Shown here in pieces: positions 43,741-51,830 of a stretch of 64,000 bases of DNA (within the stretch, counting starts at the first letter, position 1; each line of letters begins with the position of its first letter). Source of the DNA: JAKAGZ01 sp963783855 (GTDB lineage: Bacteria; Bacteroidota; Ignavibacteria; Ignavibacteriales; Ignavibacteriaceae); assembly GCA_963783855.1 (NCBI GenBank), contig CAWAPE010000008.1, forward strand, positions 62,001 through 126,000, written 5' to 3'. Under the pieces are notes generated by a model. It worked only from the letters and a program-made list of their open reading frames with translations, was not told the DNA's origin and made no database searches. The position numbers were made by a program, and so were the translations under genes.

Positions 43741-45795
43741 TTATTTTTTTTGTTTCCATTTTAATATAACCAATGTTATATCATCGTGCTGAGAATTATC
43801 TTTTGAAAATTCTGTTATCTCCCTCATTACTTTATTTGCAATTCCATTTGCATCCTGGTTATTGCTTTCCAGTAATGCTTTTTCAAAATGTCCGTCGCCA
43901 AAATCTTCAAGAGCAACATTTTTTGCTTCCGTTATCCCATCAGTGTAAAGTACTATCGTATCGTCATCTTTCAATTTTATTTTTATCTCTTCAATACTCT
44001 TCTCGAAAATTTCTCCAAAATGAAGTCCGAGTCCAATGCCAGCTGGCCTGAGATCCTTAACTTCATTATCTCGTAGAAGAATAATCGGGCAATGCCCTGC
44101 TCTGGCAATAGTTACCTCTTCTTTTTTCGTATCAAGTAATCCAAAAGCTGCACTGATAAAAGTTTTTCTGTCAAGCGTTCTCTTTAATATTTGATTAGCT
44201 TTAACCAAAATTTCTTTTGGAGTATCAATTGTTTGAGTAAGCGATTCAAATATTCCTTTTATCTCAGCCATTACAAAAGCAGCAGTGATTCCTTTGCCAG
44301 AAACATCTGCGATAATGAAGCCCAATTTATCCTTACCTAACTCGAAGAAGTCATAATAGTCGCCACCAACTTCAAATGCCGGAATAAACACAGAGGAAAT
44401 GCTCAGGTTATCAAACTCAGGATTTTTAGCCGGAAGAATCTTCATCTGGATTTCACGTGCGACATCAAGTTCTTTTTCCATCCTTTCTTTTTCAATTGAT
44501 TCTTCAAGCAATCTCGAATTTTCTATTGCCACAGAAGCATAATCAGAAAAAGTTCCGAGAGCGTTTTTATCTTCATCATCAAAAATAAATTCACCCTTCT
44601 TGGCTGCAACAAGAAATCCTTTTACATCATTCCGCATTTTTAACGAGGCAATAGCAAGACTTGAATATTTTTCACTCAATTTTTCATCACTGAATTTATT
44701 GAGCTTAATTATAAATGTCCCTTGCTTATCCTCATATTTATCATTGCTAAAGATATATTCGTTTATCTTGTTTGCATCCAGATAACCAATATTTTTATTT
44801 GCAATTGATTTCATATCCGCGCTATCTTTTAGAATTATCCACGCTGCGTCTGCATTACAAACCTTGGTTGTAATATCTGTAACAGTTTCCCCAAGTTCAT
44901 TAAAATCCAGTACCTGTGTTATCAATTTGCTAAAATACTGAAGAGAAGATACTTCCTGCGCTTTTCTGTCAAATGCTTCGGCAGTTGGCAAATGGAATAA
45001 TGTAGTAAAGAACAAAATACTAAAGTAGATCGCCCCGTAAATCATTATTATGGTGCTTAATTGTTCTAATGCCGGAGAAAAGCCATATAAAAGTTTGCCA
45101 TGTAAATTCGCATCTGTATTGTTAACCAGATTTACCACAAAAAGAATTGATATAACAACTGATAAAATCAGCAGAGAAATCTTTTCTTTTTTTACAAGAA
45201 ATGCAATCCAGGAAATCTTCAGGGAATTTATTATTATCAGAAGAATTGCTACAATTAGAAAAGTATTTTTTATAAAAGAAAGTTCAGGATAGTCCTTTAA
45301 TGAATAAGAAACTGACGCAAGTATTATAAATACAATCATGGTATTGAAATATGTACTTGCATTTCTCTTTTGCTTAAGAAAATATAGTTCCTTAAATGCC
45401 AGGAAAATATATGCAATACTCCCGAGGATCAGGAAAGCATAAATAAAGCCTGCAATCGATAGAACAAATCCCGGATTTTGGACTTTCTCAGTCACGTTTT
45501 CAAAGAACAATTCAAAAATAGAGCCCGAAAAACTAATCAGGCAGAATAAAATCACATTCAGAATGCCCACATTCATAACAAGTGAAAGAGGGCTAATAGT
45601 TTTTGAACTCAGCTGTTCAATAAAATATATTACCAGCGTGGCTGTCGTTACAAGAACAAGAATATCGCCAACAAACCTGAAAACAAACGAGCTGTTGGAC
45701 GGCAAAAACAGCTTATAAATAAGTAGAATAATAGCCGCGCCAATGAACGTCTGAAGTTTTAAATTTCTAAAAATATCTCTTAAATTTATCGCCAT
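43741..45795 (-). CDS. Eight-TM, GAF and SpoIIE phosphatase
   Basis: A 684-residue inner-membrane phosphatase. About eight spans (18-33, 40-62, 70-92, 106-130, 147-165, 170-190, 204-222, 237-260) lead into a GAF domain (about 280-420), a helix with KELDVAREIQMKILP and the SpoIIE domain (about 440-684). Metal residues are intact: VGGDYYDF, IADVSGKGITA, RAGHCPI, YTDGITEA and QHDDITLVI. It heads the operon STAS, kinase, GAF/SpoIIE. No Shine-Dalgarno is clear before ATG 45795. The membrane part is not one I recognise. Confidence 0.9.
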   Translation of the reverse strand: MAINLRDIFRNLKLQTFIGAAIILLIYKLFLPSNSSFVFRFVGDILVLVTTATLVIYFIEQLSSKTISPLSLVMNVGILNVILFCLISFSGSIFELFFENVTEKVQNPGFVLSIAGFIYAFLILGSIAYIFLAFKELYFLKQKRNASTYFNTMIVFIILASVSYSLKDYPELSFIKNTFLIVAILLIIINSLKISWIAFLVKKEKISLLILSVVISILFVVNLVNNTDANLHGKLLYGFSPALEQLSTIIMIYGAIYFSILFFTTLFHLPTAEAFDRKAQEVSSLQYFSKLITQVLDFNELGETVTDITTKVCNADAAWIILKDSADMKSIANKNIGYLDANKINEYIFSNDKYEDKQGTFIIKLNKFSDEKLSEKYSSLAIASLKMRNDVKGFLVAAKKGEFIFDDEDKNALGTFSDYASVAIENSRLLEESIEKERMEKELDVAREIQMKILPAKNPEFDNLSISSVFIPAFEVGGDYYDFFELGKDKLGFIIADVSGKGITAAFVMAEIKGIFESLTQTIDTPKEILVKANQILKRTLDRKTFISAAFGLLDTKKEEVTIARAGHCPIILLRDNEVKDLRPAGIGLGLHFGEIFEKSIEEIKIKLKDDDTIVLYTDGITEAKNVALEDFGDGHFEKALLESNNQDANGIANKVMREITEFSKDNSQHDDITLVILKWKQKK

Positions 45796-46015
45796 ATATT
45801 TTTATTTAACCAAATCCTCAAAAAAGTATTTAATTTGTACGAAAATTTTCATCACTAATTAACAAAATAACACTTTTTGAGCATTTTTCACTAACATAAA
45901 ATATAGGATGAAGGCAAATTAGTAAAGGAAAGTAGTATGGACGGATAATTACAGGGATAGCAGCAAAATAGCAGGTTTAAGCCATTTTACAGATTTGGTT
46001 GATATTTTGTCAATT

Positions 46016-47608
46016 TCAGGTTTTTACAGTATCTAATTTTTCCTCTAAAGAAGGCGGTTTTACCTTATTTTTCTTTAACTCTTTTCTCATTTTTTCCATT
46101 TCTTTTTTCATTTCCTTCTGTGCCTTTTTCATCTGCTCTTTGAATTTTTTGCTATCAAACTTCTTTAATGTATCTGAGTCCATGTATTTATAATAATTAC
46201 TTTTCTGTAGCAACGAATCTAGATTAAAGTTAAAATTCTGCGGTAATTTAAGATCCAGAGTATCCAGCATTTTCATATTTACTCTTATTATAGAATCTAC
46301 ATTTACTGATGGAACATTTATTTTAAATGAACGAGTCGAATCACCGTCACCAAATTTAAACTTGAATTCGCCGCCTTTATTTGGAAAATTCTTTGGCATT
46401 TCGAAAGAAAAATCCTTCATCATTTCAGGTAATTTTTCCAGGTGCAAACTTGTAAAGATGCTGTCAAAATTTGGCATTTTAGGGTTTACAGTAATCCTGG
46501 GAATATTTATTCTTGTGAAATTTGAATCAATCATAATCTGGAAATTCTTAATCCACGTACTATCAATTTTATTCTGAGAATTATATTTGCTGGAATCGGC
46601 CTTAAAATCAAAATTGAACTGGATGTTTTTTAATTCCTTTTTAGCTTCCTTAAGATCCTTCTGCATTTTTTCCATTTCTTTTTTGTACTGATCTTTATCG
46701 AAGGAATATTTCTCTGAAAAAACTGTATCCGGAGTTACAAATATATAATTGTTGTTATTACTGTTTTTTACTTCATTAACTGCGTGAACAACTTTTAGCT
46801 GGTTAATATTTCTGTAACTAACGGGGACCATTTTTACGTACTGTTTTTTGTTACTTTTTTCCGCAAATGCCAGCAAATCAGCGACTAATGCTTTGTTATA
46901 ATTCCATAAATTCGGATTTATAGCAACTGTGCTGTTTTCGTTAATTAATATCTGAGATTCCAGTTCATTTGCATAAGAACTAATGATTGAGTCTACCTGA
47001 TCTTTTTGCCTCTCGTTAAGATCCATAGCAGAAACAAACCGTTGCAAATTGTTTTCAGGTTTAGTTTCGGGTATCTCTTTAATTTCAAAATATTCGCGGC
47101 CTGTACTGTCAGTACCCAGTCGAATAAACTGGTTACGGGATTTATCGAGTGGAAGTTGTTTATTAAAAGCAAAATTGAAAATATCTTCGTTGGTCAGATT
47201 TGCTGCAAATAGTAAGGGCTGAAGATTTTCTTTATAAAAGCCAGCAAGAGTTGTTTTTTGCTGTTCAACAAGTTCGTCAAGCACCCTGGGATTAAATTTC
47301 AGAATTAACATTAATGCCAGCGTTAATGCAGTAATACCGACAATGGGTATCCATCTTCTGACTTTCAACTTTGTCGAATTACCGGAATGAACTTTCTGCA
47401 TTACCCGTGTTTCAAAATATTCGGACTCCGGTATTTTACTGTATGCTGAAGAAGTAAGAGTTTGAATTCTTTTTAGTTTATCGTACTCGCTTTTAAACTC
47501 AGCTGATTCATTTATTTTCTTTTCAATTTCTTCAGCTTCCTCATCTGATAATTCACCATCAAGATATGCTGAAATTAATTCCAATTCTTTTTGCGTTATC
47601 TTTTTCAT
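46016..47608 (-). CDS. Large membrane anti-sigma-like protein
   Basis: A 530-residue protein whose gene overlaps the ECF sigma gene by 4 nt. The first 85 residues form a helical anti-sigma-like unit beginning ELISAYLDGELSDEEAEEIE, without the His/Cys zinc ligands of zf-HC2. One span follows (about 86-104), then a long outside part. It contains two basic coils with KEMEKMQKDL and KEMEKMRKEL (about 305-330 and 490-515), bracketing an Asn/Phe/Pro-rich stretch with repeated short NFN and FDS patterns. Its role as inhibitor of the adjacent sigma factor is inferred from position and N-terminus. The external domain might be a stress or envelope sensor. Confidence 0.75.
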   Translation of the reverse strand: MKKITQKELELISAYLDGELSDEEAEEIEKKINESAEFKSEYDKLKRIQTLTSSAYSKIPESEYFETRVMQKVHSGNSTKLKVRRWIPIVGITALTLALMLILKFNPRVLDELVEQQKTTLAGFYKENLQPLLFAANLTNEDIFNFAFNKQLPLDKSRNQFIRLGTDSTGREYFEIKEIPETKPENNLQRFVSAMDLNERQKDQVDSIISSYANELESQILINENSTVAINPNLWNYNKALVADLLAFAEKSNKKQYVKMVPVSYRNINQLKVVHAVNEVKNSNNNNYIFVTPDTVFSEKYSFDKDQYKKEMEKMQKDLKEAKKELKNIQFNFDFKADSSKYNSQNKIDSTWIKNFQIMIDSNFTRINIPRITVNPKMPNFDSIFTSLHLEKLPEMMKDFSFEMPKNFPNKGGEFKFKFGDGDSTRSFKINVPSVNVDSIIRVNMKMLDTLDLKLPQNFNFNLDSLLQKSNYYKYMDSDTLKKFDSKKFKEQMKKAQKEMKKEMEKMRKELKKNKVKPPSLEEKLDTVKT

Positions 47609-48222
47609 ACCATCAGCTCCTTTTCAAAAGGCTTCAGCAATTCTCTTAAACTTTCGCGCGCTCTGAATATTCTGGATTTTACCGTCCCGATTTCACATTC
47701 TACAAATTCTGCAATTTCCTGGTAACTGAAACCTTCAATGTCTTTCAATAATAGCGGGATTCTTAATTTTTCAGGCAATTTTGAGATAGCCTTTTTTACA
47801 ATATCCTGAATTTCTCCGCTATCTATGTCGGGTGAATACTTTAAATCTTCTTCCGTTTCTTTTAGTGGAATAAAAACATTCCGGATTTTCATTTTTCTAC
47901 GGTGATCTTTGCACTTATTCACCGTAATTCTGTAAAGCCAGGTAGTAAACCTGCATTCAAACCTGAAATGTGATAAATTCTTGTAAACTGCTATAAAAAC
48001 TTCCTGCGCCAGATCATCTACAGAATTAATATTACCCAAAGTCAGGTAAATAATATTCCTCACCTTTTCCTTGTGTTTTCGCACAAGTCCGGGAAAAATA
48101 GATTCATCACCTTCATTAAACCGTTTGATAAGTGAAAAATCATCATCAGTATCAGGAACTTTGGAATACTCCAATATTTCTTTATTTTTTCTGATATTCA
48201 CCTCTTTAGACGCAAGGTTCAT
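47605..48222 (-). CDS. ECF-family RNA polymerase sigma factor
   Basis: A 205-residue extracytoplasmic-function sigma factor. Region 2 reads DDLAQEVFIAVYKNLSHFRFECRFTTWLYRITVNKCKD, region 4 reads LPEKLRIPLLLKDIEGFSYQEIAEFVECEIGTVKSRIFRARESL. A 35-residue N-terminal extension precedes region 2. It is transcribed with, and translationally coupled to, the membrane anti-sigma-like protein. The start could be the ATG given or a later in-frame codon. Confidence 0.93.
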   Translation of the reverse strand: MNLASKEVNIRKNKEILEYSKVPDTDDDFSLIKRFNEGDESIFPGLVRKHKEKVRNIIYLTLGNINSVDDLAQEVFIAVYKNLSHFRFECRFTTWLYRITVNKCKDHRRKMKIRNVFIPLKETEEDLKYSPDIDSGEIQDIVKKAISKLPEKLRIPLLLKDIEGFSYQEIAEFVECEIGTVKSRIFRARESLRELLKPFEKELMV

Positions 48223-48357
48223 TTTAATGTTCCGTTTAAAATAACCAATATCTGTATATACTCAAAAAGATCATTTTTTCAGCAATTATTTAGGTTCTTT
48301 TAGTTGCATGAATATGTCCATTCGATTAAATTAACAAACAAAAATCAGGAGATATTC

Positions 48358-48699
48358 ATGAAAGTAAAAACTACCGAAAAGTACGAAGCTGTCATAATGG
48401 AATTAAAGGGAAATGTGATGGGTGGTGAAGAAACAAAGGAATTTAATGATATGCTTCATAAGTACATTGATGAAGACAAGAAAAATATAATTCTTGATTT
48501 ATCTGCTGTCAAATTTATGAACAGCTCCGGTTTGGGTATGTTAATAAGTGGACTTACAACAATGAAAAAAGCTGGCGGAAGTTTAAAGCTTGCCGGTACT
48601 ACTGAAAAAATTCAAAGTTTATTGATAATTACAAAATTGATAACAATTTTTGAATCATTTGATTCAGTTGACGAAGCATTAAAAACTTTTACCAAATAA
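48358..48699 (+). CDS. STAS-domain anti-sigma antagonist (second)
   Basis: A 113-residue STAS protein with VKFMNSSGLGMLISGL at the phosphoacceptor site (about residues 55-58) and LKLAGTTEKIQSLL after it. I take ATG 48358 because AGGAG (48347-48351) lies seven bases before it; an earlier in-frame ATG at 48304 lacks a site. It stands alone between a minus-strand ECF operon and purA and is closed by a terminator. It may be a second client of the RsbW-like kinase and the phosphatases. Confidence 0.9.
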   Translation: MKVKTTEKYEAVIMELKGNVMGGEETKEFNDMLHKYIDEDKKNIILDLSAVKFMNSSGLGMLISGLTTMKKAGGSLKLAGTTEKIQSLLIITKLITIFESFDSVDEALKTFTK

Positions 48700-48725
48700 T
48701 TTTTTATTAGAATTTTGATTAATAG

Positions 48726-48758
48726 AAAAACTCCGGATTCCTGTAATTCGGAGTTTTT
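48726..48758 (+). terminator. Rho-independent terminator after the second STAS gene
   Basis: A ten-base-pair stem AAAAACTCCG/CGGAGTTTTT (48726-48735 with 48749-48758) with a 13-base loop stands 27 bases after the stop. Confidence 0.85.
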
Positions 48759-48791
48759 ATTTTGTTTAACAAGACAATTCGGGAAATATAA

Positions 48792-50066
48792 ATGAGTGTA
48801 ACTGTTCTAGTCGGCAGTCAGTGGGGAGATGAGGGCAAAGGAAAAATTGTCGACATCCTCAGCGAAAATTTTGATATTGTTACAAGATACCAGGGGGGCG
48901 CAAATGCAGGACACACTGTAGCCATTGGTGAAAAACAATATATCCTTCATTTAATTCCGTCAGGCATTCTTCGTAAAGATGTAATTTGCGTTATAGGCAA
49001 CGGTGTTGTAATTGATCCTACGGCACTTCTGGAAGAAATAAGCCTTCTCGAGAAAAACGGGATTAAAGTTGATGGAAGATTATTCATTAGCCATAATGCT
49101 CACCTGATAATGCCTTACCATAAACTGCTGGATTCAATAAATGAAAAAGGAAGCAAGAAAATTGGAACTACAGGCAGAGGTATTGGTCCTTGTTATATTG
49201 ATAAATACGCAAGAAAAGGAATTAAGATAGTTGATCTTTTAAACAAAAAAATACTCGAACAAAAGATCAGGGAAAACCTGGAGGAAAAAAACAGGCTACT
49301 GGAAAAAGTTTATGATAGCAAAGGACTGGATGTAGAAGAGATTATTGAGCAATACCTGGAATTTGATAAAGCAATAGATAAGTACATTAAAGACGTTCCG
49401 GCCTTCTTAAATGAAGCAATTTCAAAAGGTAAATCAATATTACTCGAAGGCGCCCAGGGTGCACTGCTCGATGTTGACCATGGGACCTATCCATATGTTA
49501 CTTCTTCCAGCCCAACATCAGGAGGAGCGTGTACAGGCACCGGCATTCCACCTACAAAAATTGATAATGTTGTAGGAATTGTAAAAGCATATACCACAAG
49601 AGTAGGAAACGGCCCCTTCCCCAGTGAGTTATCTGATGATGACGGTGAAAAACTGAGAAAAGTAGGTGCTGAATTTGGCGCAACAACCGGAAGGCCAAGA
49701 AGATGTGGATGGTTTGACGCAGCACTTGTAAAATATTCACAGATGATAAACGGAATTGACTCTGTAGCAATAACCAAGCTTGATGTGTTGAGCGATTTTG
49801 ATGAGATTAAAGTTTGTGTTGGATATAAACTTAATGGAAAAATCCTTAAATCATTTCCAACTGATGTAGACAGACTTTCAGCAGTAGAGCCGGTTTATAA
49901 AACATTGCCAGGCTGGAAAACAGATATTTCAAATTGTTTGGCTTATAAAGATCTTCCTCAACAAACCAGAGATTATCTTGATTTCATTGCCAAGGAAGCA
50001 AATATTAAAATTGATATAATTTCAGTAGGGCCAAAACGAAAACAGACATTTTACGTTGCCTCCTGA
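48792..50066 (+). CDS. purA: Adenylosuccinate synthetase
   Basis: PurA joins IMP and aspartate with GTP on the way to AMP. The 424-residue protein has the GTP/IMP motif GSQWGDEGKGKIVD, the family helix QGGANAGHT, GPCYIDKYARKGI, LEGAQGALLDVDHGTYPYVTSS, and the C-terminal VGPKRKQTF. All are expected for an active enzyme. It begins 34 nt after a terminator and the next gene starts 67 nt downstream. Confidence 0.97.
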   Translation: MSVTVLVGSQWGDEGKGKIVDILSENFDIVTRYQGGANAGHTVAIGEKQYILHLIPSGILRKDVICVIGNGVVIDPTALLEEISLLEKNGIKVDGRLFISHNAHLIMPYHKLLDSINEKGSKKIGTTGRGIGPCYIDKYARKGIKIVDLLNKKILEQKIRENLEEKNRLLEKVYDSKGLDVEEIIEQYLEFDKAIDKYIKDVPAFLNEAISKGKSILLEGAQGALLDVDHGTYPYVTSSSPTSGGACTGTGIPPTKIDNVVGIVKAYTTRVGNGPFPSELSDDDGEKLRKVGAEFGATTGRPRRCGWFDAALVKYSQMINGIDSVAITKLDVLSDFDEIKVCVGYKLNGKILKSFPTDVDRLSAVEPVYKTLPGWKTDISNCLAYKDLPQQTRDYLDFIAKEANIKIDIISVGPKRKQTFYVAS

Positions 50067-50133
50067 TTAGTTCCTCAGCAACTATAGATTATTCAGTTTA
50101 AGAATATTAATTACCAGGGATATTCCATAAAAA

Positions 50134-51339
50134 ATGTCCACAGGTTCAACTTCATTAAGACTAAAGATTTTCCTTCTAATTCTCGCTCTGGTTATAGCGG
50201 GCGGAACACTTTACTATACCCAAAATCTCGTCACAAAACTTCAGAATAAAGAAAGAGTAATTGTACAACTTTATGCAAAGGGTATTGAGTATCTTGCTAA
50301 CACTCTGACCCAGGATGCGGATATTACTTTCCTTTTTGATAACATTATTAAGCCTATCGATTTTCCATTAATTTTAACTGACGCCAATAATAAGATTACG
50401 TTTGGACGTGAAGACATCAGGAATATTAAGTATGATACAACTCTTACAAAAGAAGAATTAAGATCATTTTTAGATGAAAAAGTGAAGGAAATGGATAAGA
50501 TACACCAGCCGATTATAGTAACTTATGCGGATACACTGGTGCTTACAAGAATTCATTATGGAGACTCCTCACTTATTAATCAATTAAAATTTTATCCCTA
50601 CCTGCAAATTATAATTGCGGCACTTTTTATAATACTGGGTTATATTGGTTTCAGTAATATTAAAAGTACTGAGCAGCGCAGTATATGGGTGGGAATGGCC
50701 AAAGAAACAGCACACCAGTTTGGTACACCAATCTCCAGCCTGATGGGCTGGCTTGAAATGCTGAAATTAAATTACAGCGATCCTGATAAAGTTCTGGATA
50801 TTGCTGATGAAATTGATAGCGATGTTGAAAAACTGAATAAGATTACCTACAGATTCTCTAAGATTGGTGCTAAGCCCGAAATCAAAAAGAAAATTGTTTA
50901 TGAGGAAATTGCCGCCATCGTAGAATATTTTGAAAGAAGATTGCCGCAATCAGGAAAAAATGTTGAACTTAGTATTTCCGGAAATCGTGAAGTTTATGCA
51001 GAACTAAATTCTGAATTATTTGACTGGGTAATAGAAAACCTTGTAAAGAACGCACTTGATGCAATTGATCATTCAAAAAAAGGTAGAATTTCAATTAACG
51101 TATATGAATCCCGAAGTCACGTGGAAATTGAAGTCTCTGATAATGGCAAAGGAGTCGATCTGAAAAGAAGAAAAGATGTATTCAGGCCCGGTTATTCTAC
51201 AAAAAGAAGAGGCTGGGGGCTTGGCCTGAGCCTCTCAAAGCGAATTATCGAAAGTTACCATGGAGGAAAAATTTTTGTTAAAAGTTCAATTCCAGGGGAA
51301 GGTACAACATTTAAGATTCTGCTAAATAAACCCTCATAA
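50134..51339 (+). CDS. Membrane sensor histidine kinase
   Basis: A 401-residue kinase with spans at about 9-30 and 152-172 enclosing a short periplasmic sensor. The H-box is the variant MAKETAHQFGTPISSLMGW, typical of a Bacteroidota-side kinase group, and the ATPase has NLVKNALDAI, DNGKGVDLKRRKD and GWGLGLSLSKRI. No HAMP domain is seen. No response regulator gene is adjacent. The spacing from purA (67 nt) allows cotranscription or a separate promoter. Confidence 0.88.
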   Translation: MSTGSTSLRLKIFLLILALVIAGGTLYYTQNLVTKLQNKERVIVQLYAKGIEYLANTLTQDADITFLFDNIIKPIDFPLILTDANNKITFGREDIRNIKYDTTLTKEELRSFLDEKVKEMDKIHQPIIVTYADTLVLTRIHYGDSSLINQLKFYPYLQIIIAALFIILGYIGFSNIKSTEQRSIWVGMAKETAHQFGTPISSLMGWLEMLKLNYSDPDKVLDIADEIDSDVEKLNKITYRFSKIGAKPEIKKKIVYEEIAAIVEYFERRLPQSGKNVELSISGNREVYAELNSELFDWVIENLVKNALDAIDHSKKGRISINVYESRSHVEIEVSDNGKGVDLKRRKDVFRPGYSTKRRGWGLGLSLSKRIIESYHGGKIFVKSSIPGEGTTFKILLNKPS

Positions 51340-51467
51340 TTTCAATTTTATCTGTATCAGAATAATTACAATTTATACCAGTGTATTTAACTGAGATTGC
51401 CATATCCTTTAAAAATTTAGCAAAAACAGAATATTTGAGCTGGCATAAATGTTGTTTTTTAATGATT

Positions 51468-51551
51468 AGAAAATAGTTTTAAGCAAAACTTCCTCACACA
51501 TTTTAGCACACAAATTAGACTGTCGGATTTTGAGAGCTTAGAATCCGACAG
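51468..51551. repeat. Intergenic repeat, copy 1, with a terminal hairpin
   Basis: One of two related copies. It starts with AGAAAATAGTTTTAAGCAAA, has a CACACA-containing middle, and ends in a ten-base-pair stem CTGTCGGATT/AATCCGACAG (51520-51529 with 51542-51551) with a twelve-base loop. It lies in the 491-base space between the kinase and the hydrolase. I see no protein or standard RNA in this space. Confidence 0.75.
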
Positions 51552-51734
51552 CCTACCTTTCAAATAAGTCATTAGGTATAAATCAAGTACTCAAGATTTT
51601 GCATATTTTACAGGTAGTAATTCTTTTGATAAGGTAATTATTACCGACTAATTCAGGCAAGTCATTAATTATTGTTTGATATTTAGATAAAATCAAAATA
51701 AATAGAACGGCACGACAATTGAATAACCTATTAC

Positions 51735-51814
51735 AGAAAATAGTTTTAAGCAAAACATCCCTCATTTGGCACACACAAACTGTCGGACTTTAAGCCCTCA
51801 AAGTCCGACAGTTT
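51735..51814. repeat. Intergenic repeat, copy 2, with a terminal hairpin
   Basis: Second copy, 267 bases from the first and in the same orientation. The first 22 bases are identical to copy 1. The hairpin is a perfect fifteen-base-pair stem (51777-51791 with 51800-51814) with an eight-base loop. Its core is GGAC/GTCC where copy 1 has GGAT/ATCC, a compensatory change. It stands 17 bases from the stop of the minus-strand hydrolase gene. Confidence 0.75.
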
Positions 51815-51830
51815 ACCCTCTCTAAAATAA

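Noticed and set aside
51583..51774. A 63-codon minus-strand open frame between the two repeats.
   Set aside because: It overlaps copy 2 of the repeat, has no ribosome site and shows no recognisable composition or motif.
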